A stretch of DNA of 7,528 nt from Octadecabacter sp. GTDB taxonomy: Bacteria; Pseudomonadota; Alphaproteobacteria; Rhodobacterales; Rhodobacteraceae. A model generated the notes under the pieces. That model was given only the letters and a program-made list of their open reading frames with translations, was not told the DNA's origin and made no database searches. Below are positions 1-6,068 of this stretch, in pieces. The stretch's first letter is position 1, and each line of letters starts with the position of its first letter. The stretch is from NCBI GenBank assembly GCA_018500065.2, contig JAHBAO020000039.1:1-7528 (forward strand), in the 5' to 3' direction. The translations under genes and the position numbers were made by a program.

Positions 1-1
1 C

Positions 2-75
2 GGCGAGTTGGCGGAGTGGTTACGCAGCGGATTGCAAATCCGTGTACACCGGTTCGATTCCGGTACTCGCCTCCA
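2..75 (+). tRNA. tRNA-Cys (anticodon GCA), CCA encoded
   Basis: Complete cloverleaf. The 7-base acceptor arms GGCGAGT (2-8) and ACTCGCC (65-71) pair perfectly. The anticodon loop TTGCAAA carries GCA at 34-36, which reads UGC and UGU cysteine codons. The T arm is ACCGG, loop TTCGATT, CCGGT (48-64). Position 72 is a T discriminator base, the identity base expected for cysteine tRNAs, and CCA at 73-75 is encoded in the DNA. No other copy of its 3' end was noticed in the window, so nothing suggests an integrated element attached to this tRNA. Its promoter lies outside the window. Confidence 0.97.
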
Positions 76-205
76 TAGACGCTTCACTTAATAAAATTGG
101 CTTCAGCCCTATATGTCGGGACGCGAGAGCGGGTCACAAAACGATGGGGCAGGCGAATCTTAAGTCGTTTGTTGTGGCTTACACGAAAATGGTCCGGTGC
201 CACCC
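76..205. other. Gap between tRNA-Cys and panC 3' ends; no gene, weak inverted repeat
   Basis: These 130 bases separate the convergent tRNA-Cys and panC. I see no convincing gene: the reading frames crossing it run into the antisense of panC and have no recognisable protein character. The only structure noticed is an imperfect inverted repeat, ACAAAACGA (136-144) against TCGTTTGT (165-172), with a 20-base loop and no clean T-run, so it is at best a poor terminator. No strong intrinsic terminator was found for either gene. Confidence 0.4.
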
Positions 206-1048
206 TTAAACAGCGATGTTATCGATCAATCGCACACCGGCGAGCCACGCAGCGGCAAACAAGCGTGCTTCGGGCTTCATTGTATTGAGCAAGGACAGGT
301 CCGATCCGTCGCGCAATTCAAGATAATCAACGTCATTGAAGCCCGCCGCGAGCAAACGCGCGGTTGCCTCTGGAACGATGTCACCCATCGCGTCGCCCTT
401 GTTCAGCGCGTCGGCAATGTCATTCATCACTTCGGCCAATAGCGGCGCATAGACACGGCTACGGTCAGATAACAGCAGATTGCGCGACGACATGGCAAGC
501 CCATCTTCCTCGCGGATCGTGGGGCAGCCCACCACTTCAATCGGAATATTCAAATCAGCAGCAAGGCGCGTAACAATTTGTAATTGCTGAAAGTCTTTTT
601 CACCAAAGAACGCTTTATCGGCCTGTGTCTGCATGAACAACTTGCTGACGACCGTCGCGACACCATCGAAATGCCCGGGCCGCGTGGCCCCACACAGCAT
701 GTTGGTCAAACCGCTTACCGAGACAGTCGTGGCAAAGCCTTCGGGGTAAATTTGATCGGGATCAGGCACATAAATCAGGTCGACCTTTAGCGAGGCCAGT
801 TTCTTGGCATCTTCATGTTCGGTGCGTGGATAATTTTTCAGATCATCTGGATTATCGAACTGTTTCGGGTTCACAAAGATTGTGACGATGACGCGATCGC
901 ACTGCTCTTTTGCAGCGCGCACCAGCGACAAATGCCCCTGATGCAACGCACCCATCGTCGGAACCGCGCCGATCACTTCGCCAGCTTTGTGCCACGCGGT
1001 TGTATACTCACGCAGCTCGGCCAAAGTCCGCACAATCGGGGCCGTCAT
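206..1048 (-). CDS. panC: Pantothenate synthetase (pantoate--beta-alanine ligase)
   Basis: Cytoplasmic enzyme that joins pantoate to beta-alanine with ATP through a pantoyl-adenylate, the last step of pantothenate (vitamin B5) synthesis. The 280-residue length is normal for the family. Visible motifs are PTMGALHQGH at 30-39 with the HxGH nucleotide-binding signature, FVNPKQF at 58-64 in the pantoate pocket, GEKDFQQL at 149-156, and MSSRN at 186-190, the KMSKS-like ATP loop. The protein ends in the usual beta-strand region with LAGVRLIDN. Its ATG overlaps the panB stop by 4 bases (ATGA), so translation is probably coupled to PanB, the enzyme whose product leads to pantoate. A GAGG lies about 10 bases upstream inside panB. 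No defect is seen. The remaining pathway genes, ketopantoate reductase and panD, are not in the window. Confidence 0.97.
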   Translation of the reverse strand: MTAPIVRTLAELREYTTAWHKAGEVIGAVPTMGALHQGHLSLVRAAKEQCDRVIVTIFVNPKQFDNPDDLKNYPRTEHEDAKKLASLKVDLIYVPDPDQIYPEGFATTVSVSGLTNMLCGATRPGHFDGVATVVSKLFMQTQADKAFFGEKDFQQLQIVTRLAADLNIPIEVVGCPTIREEDGLAMSSRNLLLSDRSRVYAPLLAEVMNDIADALNKGDAMGDIVPEATARLLAAGFNDVDYLELRDGSDLSLLNTMKPEARLFAAAWLAGVRLIDNIAV

Positions 1049-1872
1049 TTTGCAGGAACCTCGTCCGCAAATGTGTGTTCTTGCGCTGGGAACGTCCGTT
1101 CACGGACCTCTTGGGCGTAGGCAGCGATTGCCGCCTCACCATCATCGCCCAAATGCGCATAACGTTTCACAAATTTCGCTTTGAACGCTGTGAACAGGCC
1201 CAGCATATCGTCAACGACCAAGATCTGGCCGTCACAGCCGGAACTTGCGCCAATCCCAATCGTCGGAATCGCGATCTGCGCGGTCACTTCATCCGCCAAT
1301 CCCGCTGGAACCTTCTCAAGCACAACAGCGAATGCCCCAGCATCAGACACGGCCTGAGCGTCATCCCTCAAAACAGTGCGCGCATCACCACGGCCCTGCA
1401 CCTTGTAGCCGCCCAGCGTGTTGATCGACTGGGGCGTCAGGCCAATATGCGCCATGACGGGAATGCCACGGGCAACCAGAAACGCAATCGTTTCTGCCAT
1501 TGCCACGCCCCCCTCGAGCTTCACAGCGCCAGCATTGGTTTCAGCCATCAATTGCGCGGCGTTTGCAAAGGCCTGCTGCGGGCTTTCTTCATAGCTGCCA
1601 AATGGCATGTCGATCACCATCATCGCGCTGGTCAGCCCGCGTGCGACCGCCTGACCGTGCATGATCATCATTTCCATTGTCACGCCCAAGGTGGACGGCA
1701 AGCCATGCAGAACCATGCCCACGCTGTCACCCACCAGTACGAAATCGCAATGGGCATCCATCATCTGCGCCATCGGCGTGGTATAGGCCGTCAGGCTGAC
1801 AAGGGGCGTTCCACCTTTTGCAGCCCGAATATCATCGGCCATCGGTGCGCGTTTCCTGGCTGTAGCACTCAT
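1045..1872 (-). CDS. panB: 3-methyl-2-oxobutanoate hydroxymethyltransferase
   Basis: Transfers a hydroxymethyl group from 5,10-methylenetetrahydrofolate to alpha-ketoisovalerate, giving ketopantoate, the first dedicated step of pantothenate synthesis. From the chosen start the protein is 275 residues. Family motifs appear in order: VGDSVG at 47-52 (metal ligand Asp49), DMPFGSY at 88-94 (Asp88), KLEGG at 118-122 (Glu120), AHIGLTPQ at 141-148, the catalytic Glu186 in VLEKVP, and GIGASSGCDGQ at 206-216. The ATG at 1872 is preferred because GAGGA lies 7 bases upstream (complement of 1879-1883). A GTG seven codons earlier (1893) would place that Shine-Dalgarno sequence inside the gene. It is the first gene of a panB-panC pair with a 4-base overlap. 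The C-terminal tail beyond about residue 258 is variable in the family. Confidence 0.96.
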   Translation of the reverse strand: MSATARKRAPMADDIRAAKGGTPLVSLTAYTTPMAQMMDAHCDFVLVGDSVGMVLHGLPSTLGVTMEMMIMHGQAVARGLTSAMMVIDMPFGSYEESPQQAFANAAQLMAETNAGAVKLEGGVAMAETIAFLVARGIPVMAHIGLTPQSINTLGGYKVQGRGDARTVLRDDAQAVSDAGAFAVVLEKVPAGLADEVTAQIAIPTIGIGASSGCDGQILVVDDMLGLFTAFKAKFVKRYAHLGDDGEAAIAAYAQEVRERTFPAQEHTFADEVPAK

Positions 1873-1961
1873 GTTGCGTCCTCGTCGTTTCACGTTTGCA
1901 GCGTTCGTATCAGCCGCATACCGGCGTTTCTACCGCCAAACTTTGGAAGTGGCACGTAGGA

Positions 1962-1988
1962 ACATTAGGATAGACCCAAGGTAATCAA
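1962..1988 (-). promoter_or_regulatory. Weak promoter-like pair upstream of panB
   Basis: On the minus strand TTGATT (complement of 1983-1988) and TAATGT (complement of 1962-1967) are 15 bases apart, a poor sigma-70-like match with a short spacer. It is the best candidate I found in the 141-base gap between modC and panB (1873-2013). The same gap holds two copies of GGATAGA on the + strand (1968-1974 and 1995-2001), starting 27 bases apart, and a 4-base-stem inverted repeat at 1923-1937. No strong terminator follows modC, so panBC may also receive read-through transcription from the mod operon. Confidence 0.2.
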
Positions 1989-2013
1989 TGAGCCGGATAG
2001 ATTGCCCATGCCG

Positions 2014-3051
2014 TTAACTTACGTCCGATGGTGCGATTGCGGTTGCCTTGAGGATTGCGAATATCTCATCGCCTGTTTTCAAACGCATGACCTCACAGGA
2101 ACGTTTCGTCACCCGCGCAAGCAATCTGGCCTCGCCCGCCCTTAGCGCCACGGCCACACCGGGGCCCTTGCCCTGTTCAAGTCCGGTAATTGTAACCGAC
2201 AAAACGTTAAGTGCGCTCATGTCTTTGGGCGCAGAACGCGACAGAATCACGTCTTGCGCCGGAATACGCACACGCGCCTGCCCTCCGGCACGGCCCACCG
2301 AACCCGGCACCCAAAGCGCACCCGCACCGGTTTCGATCTTGGTCAAACCATCATCCGCATGGCCAACGACCCGCCCCGTCAGCACGGCCCCTGCCGCACT
2401 GATTCCCAAGAATGGCACCGCAGCGGGGTCGGCAAGCACATCGTGCAAATCCCCTGAAAGCACAACGTTCCCTTGATCGACGACAACAATGCGGCTGGCC
2501 ATTCGCGCGACTTCGCCCATGTCATGGCTAACATAAAGGATCGGGATCGACGTTTGGTCGCGCAGTGCTTCGAGATAGGGAAGCACTTCGGCCTTGCGTG
2601 GCCCATCAAGCGCCGACAAAGGCTCATCCAGCAGCAATACTTTAGGCGCGGACATCAACGCGCGGCCAAGGGCGACCCGTTGTTTTTCGCCCCCAGACAG
2701 GGACGCAGGGTAGCGCGTCAGTAATGCGCCGAGGCCGAGAACCTCGATTATGGCTCCCTCGTCGTGCGTGCCGCCGTAGCGAAGGTTTTTCAGAACGGTC
2801 ATATGTGGGAAAAGGCGTGCGTCTTGAAAGACATAGCCCATGTTACGCTTATTGGGTGAAAGGCCCGACATATTTTCGCCATCAAGTGAAATGTCTGCAC
2901 GATCACAGTTCAGCAGCCCTGCAACAGCGCGAATAATACTGGTTTTACCGGACCCCGAAGGCCCGAAAATGGCCGTAACACCCGCTGGCGCGTCAAAGGA
3001 GGCATCAAGGGAAAACCCATCAAAAGACTTGGCAACCGAGACCTGCAACAT
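2014..3051 (-). CDS. modC: Molybdate ABC transporter ATP-binding protein
   Basis: ATPase subunit that drives molybdate (or tungstate) import through ModB at the inner face of the membrane. In the 345-residue protein the ABC domain shows Walker A GPSGSGKTS at 30-38, Q-loop glutamine 76 in GYVFQD, the signature LSGGEKQ at 118-124, Walker B VLLLDE at 138-143 followed by PLSALD, and the H-loop histidine 176 in VSHD. The C-terminal part, about 279-341, fits the TOBE/Mop-type oxyanion-binding domain typical of ModC (SALNVLSVTITGL...). Two starts are possible: ATG at 3051, sharing one base with the modB stop, or GTG at 3054, giving a 4-base overlap. GGAGG sits 8 bases before the ATG and 5 before the GTG; I chose ATG. 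Last gene of modABC. Tungstate or dual specificity cannot be excluded. Confidence 0.95.
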   Translation of the reverse strand: MLQVSVAKSFDGFSLDASFDAPAGVTAIFGPSGSGKTSIIRAVAGLLNCDRADISLDGENMSGLSPNKRNMGYVFQDARLFPHMTVLKNLRYGGTHDEGAIIEVLGLGALLTRYPASLSGGEKQRVALGRALMSAPKVLLLDEPLSALDGPRKAEVLPYLEALRDQTSIPILYVSHDMGEVARMASRIVVVDQGNVVLSGDLHDVLADPAAVPFLGISAAGAVLTGRVVGHADDGLTKIETGAGALWVPGSVGRAGGQARVRIPAQDVILSRSAPKDMSALNVLSVTITGLEQGKGPGVAVALRAGEARLLARVTKRSCEVMRLKTGDEIFAILKATAIAPSDVS

Positions 3052-3743
3052 CACAAAGCCCTCCGCTGAGTGACCCGCTGCGCGAGAATTTCCGAGATGA
3101 TCAACGCAACAGCCGCAATCGCGATGGACACCAACGCAAGGCGCAATGCCAAAGGTTCGCCGCCCGGAATTTCCAGCAGCGTGTCGATGGACAAGGCCAG
3201 CGTTTGGGTTTGACCGGGAATATTGGATACGAACGTAATCGTCGCGCCAAATTCACCCATGCCCTTGGCGAACCCCAAAATGGCCCCCGCCAATATCCCC
3301 GGCCATGCGAGAGGCAGCGTTATCGTGCGCAATATCCGCCAGTTGGATGCACCCAACGTCGCCGCGGCTTCCTCAACGCCGGTATCAATCGCCTCAAGCG
3401 ACAAACGGATCGCCCTGACCATCAAGGGAAACCCCATGATCGCTGCCAAGGCCGCGCCCGTCCAGCGAAAGGCGAAGATGAGGCCAAACAGGTTTTCAAA
3501 CAATTCACCCAACGGACCAGAACGCCCAAACCCTAAAAGCAGTAAATATCCGGTCACAACGGGGGGCATCACGAGTGGCAAATGCACCAAGACGTTCAGC
3601 GCTTGGCGTCCGAAAAAATTACCGCGCGCCAAGGCGTAGGCCGCAGCGAAACCGAACGGTAGGCTGACCAAAGTCGCCCAAAACGCGACCTTCAGCGACA
3701 GCCAAAGGGCCGTCCATTCCGCGGGGCCGAGCCAGTCAGTCAT
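3051..3743 (-). CDS. modB: Molybdate ABC transporter permease
   Basis: Integral inner-membrane subunit forming the channel for molybdate, working as a dimer with ModC and fed by ModA. The 230-residue length is typical of ModB. Hydrophobic segments are visible at about 11-40, 48-72, 86-110, 143-170 and 198-220, consistent with five membrane helices. The cytoplasmic EAA loop that docks the ATPase is clear: EEAAATLGASNWRILRTITLP begins at 124 without its last residue or so, followed by the conserved GMGEFGAT at 161-168. The ATG at 3743 overlaps the modA stop by 4 bases (ATGA). GGAA about 8 bases upstream is a modest ribosome binding site, so translational coupling to modA is likely. It belongs to the binding-protein-dependent permease family, and its neighbours give the molybdate assignment. 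Confidence 0.95.
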   Translation of the reverse strand: MTDWLGPAEWTALWLSLKVAFWATLVSLPFGFAAAYALARGNFFGRQALNVLVHLPLVMPPVVTGYLLLLGFGRSGPLGELFENLFGLIFAFRWTGAALAAIMGFPLMVRAIRLSLEAIDTGVEEAAATLGASNWRILRTITLPLAWPGILAGAILGFAKGMGEFGATITFVSNIPGQTQTLALSIDTLLEIPGGEPLALRLALVSIAIAAVALIISEILAQRVTQRRAL

Positions 3744-4528
3744 TGCTGAACTTCCAAGGTTTCAAAACCCCAATGTGCGAGCGTGTTTTGTGCTTCAACC
3801 GATTGAAGGTATGTCATAAAATCCACGCCCATTGGGGTTACTTGCGCCCCCGAATAGATGATTTCGGGATGGGTGTCAGGTGCAAATGAGTAAAGTTCCG
3901 ACAGACCGGACAACGCCACAACGTCACTGGCATAGCCAATCCCGAAACGCGCATCGCCACGTTCAACAAACCGCAATGCCGCGCGCACATTCGCAGCTTG
4001 TACGACTTGTGGCTCCAACGCCCGCCAAACATCGAGCGTGATGAGCGCTGCTTTGCCATAGCGCCCTGCCGGAACCGCCTCGACCTGCGCCATTGCAACC
4101 CTACCGCCGTCTAAATTCGCGAACAGATCAGTTATGTCTGTGATCGGCGTCTGCTCCGAGCCAACGATTACCAACCGGTTGGTCGCAAATGGCGCAACTT
4201 CGGTGACGGCGCCTTCTGCCAGTAACCAGTCCGCCCAGTCTTTGTCCGCCAACAACACCACATCCGCTGGTGCACCTTGTGCGACTTGGCGTGCCACCGC
4301 TGAGGATGCCGCAAACACAAGAACAACATCATCACCCGTTTGCGCCTCATAGCCCGTCGCAATTTCGCCCAATGCATCGCGCAAGCTTGAGGCTGCAAAG
4401 ATCGTAAGGCTTTCTGCCTGCACAAATTGCACAGATCCCGCCCAAATAGCGGCACAAGCAGCGAGATGGCGGCCCTTAATGCCCTCAAATCTTTGCAATA
4501 GGTTGGTTATGTGGTTTAGCATCGTCAT
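3740..4528 (-). CDS. modA: Molybdate ABC transporter substrate-binding protein, periplasmic
   Basis: Periplasmic protein that captures molybdate or tungstate and delivers it to ModB. From ATG 4528 it is 262 residues. A signal peptide with a long N-region, a hydrophobic core around 22-36 and a likely cut after Val-Gln-Ala38 precedes the mature ESLTIFAASSL. Family landmarks are AASS at 45-48, FAASSAVARQ at 72-81, GAPADVVLLAD at 85-95, VPAGRYGKAAL at 152-162 and VRAALRFVERGD at 181-192 with GIGYASD ending at 202. These cover the serine, alanine, valine and tyrosine positions that hold the oxyanion in E. coli ModA. The start is uncertain: ATG at 4522 is two codons on, an upstream in-frame TTG at 4579 is less likely, and none has a strong Shine-Dalgarno sequence. 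First gene of modABC and divergent from the Nudix gene. Confidence 0.93.
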   Translation of the reverse strand: MTMLNHITNLLQRFEGIKGRHLAACAAIWAGSVQFVQAESLTIFAASSLRDALGEIATGYEAQTGDDVVLVFAASSAVARQVAQGAPADVVLLADKDWADWLLAEGAVTEVAPFATNRLVIVGSEQTPITDITDLFANLDGGRVAMAQVEAVPAGRYGKAALITLDVWRALEPQVVQAANVRAALRFVERGDARFGIGYASDVVALSGLSELYSFAPDTHPEIIYSGAQVTPMGVDFMTYLQSVEAQNTLAHWGFETLEVQQ

Positions 4529-4581
4529 CAGATAATTGTGCGCACCAACGTGCACGAAGGGCAACAGGCGGATCGGCAAAC
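4529..4581. promoter_or_regulatory. Divergent modA / Nudix promoter region with near-palindrome
   Basis: Only 53 bases separate the modA start (minus) from the Nudix start (plus), so at least part of both promoters must lie here or inside the flanking genes. On the + strand GATAAT (4531-4536) resembles a -10 box, though no good -35 is seen about 17 bases upstream. The same bases give AATTAT on the minus strand. An imperfect inverted repeat, GTGCGC (4538-4543) then six bases then GTGCAC (4550-4555), could be an operator. I do not see a clear match to the ModE consensus or a molybdenum-cofactor riboswitch, which would not fit in this space. Confidence 0.3.
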
Positions 4582-5043
4582 ATGAAAGGTTTGCAACAGC
4601 AGGAAATTACCCTCGGGGACGCGTCGAAAACGGATCTGCGGACCCAATTTGCGGCCCTATGCTATCGCATCAAAAACGAAAAGTTGCAGTTTTGCCTTGT
4701 GACGTCACGCCGTTCTGGTCGTTGGATCGTGCCGAAGGGCTGGCCGATGGACGGGCAAACCCCGATGGATGCCGCCGCGACAGAAGCCTATGAAGAAGCA
4801 GGCGTGCGCGGGAAAATCCTGCCCCGCCCGATTGGCGTATTCAGCTACAACAAGGCCCACCTTGAGGATGATTTGCCCTGTATTGCTGTGCTTTATCCCC
4901 TGCGGGTTAAGAAGGTGCTGCGCGCATGGCCGGAACGCAAGGAGCGCGAGCGTAAATGGGTTTCACGCAAAAAGGCCGCGGCGATGGTCGATGACGATGA
5001 ATTGCGCGATATCATCCTGCACTTTCGACCAGAAACCGCTTAA
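4582..5043 (+). CDS. Nudix hydrolase family protein with variant Nudix box
   Basis: A 153-residue soluble protein of the Nudix fold, which hydrolyses nucleoside diphosphates linked to another moiety or related pyrophosphates such as diphosphoinositol phosphates. The Nudix box lies at 53-75, starting GWPMDGQTP and ending EAYEEAGV. The metal-binding glutamates 68, 71 and 72 and the final glycine are present, but the glutamate expected at box position 7 is Gln59 and the arginine before the first glutamate is Thr67. The preceding WIVPKG at 48-53 is the usual lead-in, and the short single-domain form resembles DIPP/MutT-like proteins I recall from alphaproteobacteria. ATG 4582 has only a weak purine-rich stretch (AGGCGGA) upstream. 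It is followed 43 bases later by the DUF1178 gene. The substrate cannot be told from sequence. Confidence 0.9.
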   Translation: MKGLQQQEITLGDASKTDLRTQFAALCYRIKNEKLQFCLVTSRRSGRWIVPKGWPMDGQTPMDAAATEAYEEAGVRGKILPRPIGVFSYNKAHLEDDLPCIAVLYPLRVKKVLRAWPERKERERKWVSRKKAAAMVDDDELRDIILHFRPETA

Positions 5044-5086
5044 GGTTCGCCAGTTAGCTGCACATTTCCAAACCGACGAGGCCCAA

Positions 5087-5503
5087 TTGATCCGCTACAC
5101 CCTTTCTTGTGATCAAGACCACCAGTTTGAAAGCTGGTTCCAGTCTTCGGCTGCGTTTTTCGCATTGGAAAAGGCTGGCCATTTGTCCTGCGCAGTTTGT
5201 GGGTCCGCCTCTGTGTCATTGGCGCTTATGGCGCCATCGGTTTCTGCCAAAGGCAGTAAGACCGACTTAAGCACCCCGATGTCGGAGGCTGAGAAATCGC
5301 TGAGCAAGCTGCGTAAAGACGTTGAAGACAACAGCGACTACGTCGGTAAAAGTTTTGTAGATGAGGCGCGAAAAATGCACGACGGCGAAGCACCCGAGCG
5401 TGCGATTTGGGGCGAAGCGAAACTTGATGACGCCAAGAAGCTTGTTGATGATGGTGTTCCAGTGATGCCGTTGCCCTTCATGCCGAAACGCAAAACAAAC
5501 TAG
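5087..5503 (+). CDS. DUF1178 family protein, zinc-ribbon-like, TTG start
   Basis: A small 138-residue protein of unknown function matching DUF1178. The diagnostic parts are an N-terminal RYTLSCDQDHQFESWFQS, a CAVCGS knuckle, SLALMAPSV at about 44-52, then SDYVGKSF and EAPERAIWGEA, ending PLPFMPKRKTN. Cys8, His12, Cys35 and Cys38 are placed like a zinc-binding site. The family normally begins with a Met-Ile-Arg-Tyr-type sequence; here that position is TTG at 5087, with GAGG at 5078-5081 five bases upstream, so TTG is very probably the start. The open frame continues upstream, but there it is only the shifted frame of the Nudix gene. No signal peptide or membrane segment is seen. It may be co-transcribed with the Nudix gene. 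Its stop is 3 bases from the apt stop on the other strand. Confidence 0.9.
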   Translation: MIRYTLSCDQDHQFESWFQSSAAFFALEKAGHLSCAVCGSASVSLALMAPSVSAKGSKTDLSTPMSEAEKSLSKLRKDVEDNSDYVGKSFVDEARKMHDGEAPERAIWGEAKLDDAKKLVDDGVPVMPLPFMPKRKTN

Positions 5504-5506
5504 GCG

Positions 5507-6049
5507 TTATTCTCCGTCAAATTCGCACAGAATATGGACGTCCATGCCGAGCGCCTCTAGCTTCTTACGGCCGCCAAGTTCCGGCAGGTCGATCACAAAT
5601 GCGCACCCCACGACTTCACCGCCAAGTTTTTCCAGCAGTTTGATCCCCGCCTCAGCAGTGCCACCTGTGGCCAGCAAATCATCCACCACCAAAACCTTAG
5701 CCCCCGCTTCAATCGCGTCGTCATGGATTTCCATGACCGCCTCTCCGTATTCAAGGGTGTAGGGCTGCTTGATGGTTTTGCCGGGGAGTTTGCCTTCCTT
5801 GCGGATCGGCACAAAGCCTTTGCCAAGCTGGTGCGCGATTGCGCCGCCTAGAATGAACCCGCGCGCCTCAAGGCCGACAACCACATCAATGTCTTCGCCT
5901 GCATAGGGGTGCAGCAATTGGTCAATCGCCATGCGAAATCCGCGCGGGTGGGCGAACAGCGTCGTCACATCGCGAAACATGATCCCTTCATGTGGGAAAT
6001 CGGGAATGGTGCGGATGTAATCACGGACGTTTTTCTTATGCGTTTTCAT
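5507..6049 (-). CDS. apt: Adenine phosphoribosyltransferase
   Basis: Converts adenine and PRPP to AMP and pyrophosphate in the cytoplasm, the salvage route for free adenine. The 180-residue length is typical. The N-terminal VRDYIRTIPDFPHEGIMFRD (8-27) is characteristic of Apt. GLEARGFILG lies at 59-68, the flexible active-site loop RKEGKLPGKT at 83-92, YTLEYG at 97-102, and the PRPP-binding motif VLVVDDLLATGGTA at 119-132. The ATG at 6049 is chosen because AGGA lies 7 bases upstream (complement of 6056-6059) and it gives the expected N-terminus. A frame extension to 6127 would overlap the DUF2927 gene. It follows that gene by 19 bases and mtnP before it, so the adenine released by MtnP is the likely main substrate source. 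Confidence 0.97.
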   Translation of the reverse strand: MKTHKKNVRDYIRTIPDFPHEGIMFRDVTTLFAHPRGFRMAIDQLLHPYAGEDIDVVVGLEARGFILGGAIAHQLGKGFVPIRKEGKLPGKTIKQPYTLEYGEAVMEIHDDAIEAGAKVLVVDDLLATGGTAEAGIKLLEKLGGEVVGCAFVIDLPELGGRKKLEALGMDVHILCEFDGE

Positions 6050-6068
6050 GGCAGTTCCTGTGGGTAAG

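Noticed and set aside
2..75. tRNA-Cys as the attachment site of an integrated element
   Set aside because: No integrase gene, no second copy of the tRNA 3' end and no shift in gene character is seen; the neighbours are housekeeping genes.
136..172. Inverted repeat after tRNA-Cys as a terminator
   Set aside because: The stem is imperfect and A/T-rich, the loop is 20 bases and there is no convincing T-run, so it is noted only as a weak repeat.
910..1959. Open frame of 349 codons on the + strand opposite panB and part of panC
   Set aside because: It runs antisense to two clear genes, is rich in His, Arg and Gln as expected from reverse reading of such codons, and has no domain character or ribosome binding site I can support.
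4454..4465. Lipobox-like Leu-Ala-Ala-Cys in the ModA leader
   Set aside because: The hydrophobic core lies after this cysteine, not before it, and a standard Val-Gln-Ala cleavage site follows, so ModA looks like a soluble periplasmic protein rather than a lipoprotein.
4529..4581. Molybdenum-cofactor riboswitch ahead of modA
   Set aside because: The leader is far too short for the known aptamer and no matching structure was seen.
4769..5086. Upstream extension of the DUF1178 frame to an ATG at 4769
   Set aside because: This part is the shifted frame of the Nudix gene; the family N-terminus begins at TTG 5087 with its own Shine-Dalgarno sequence.
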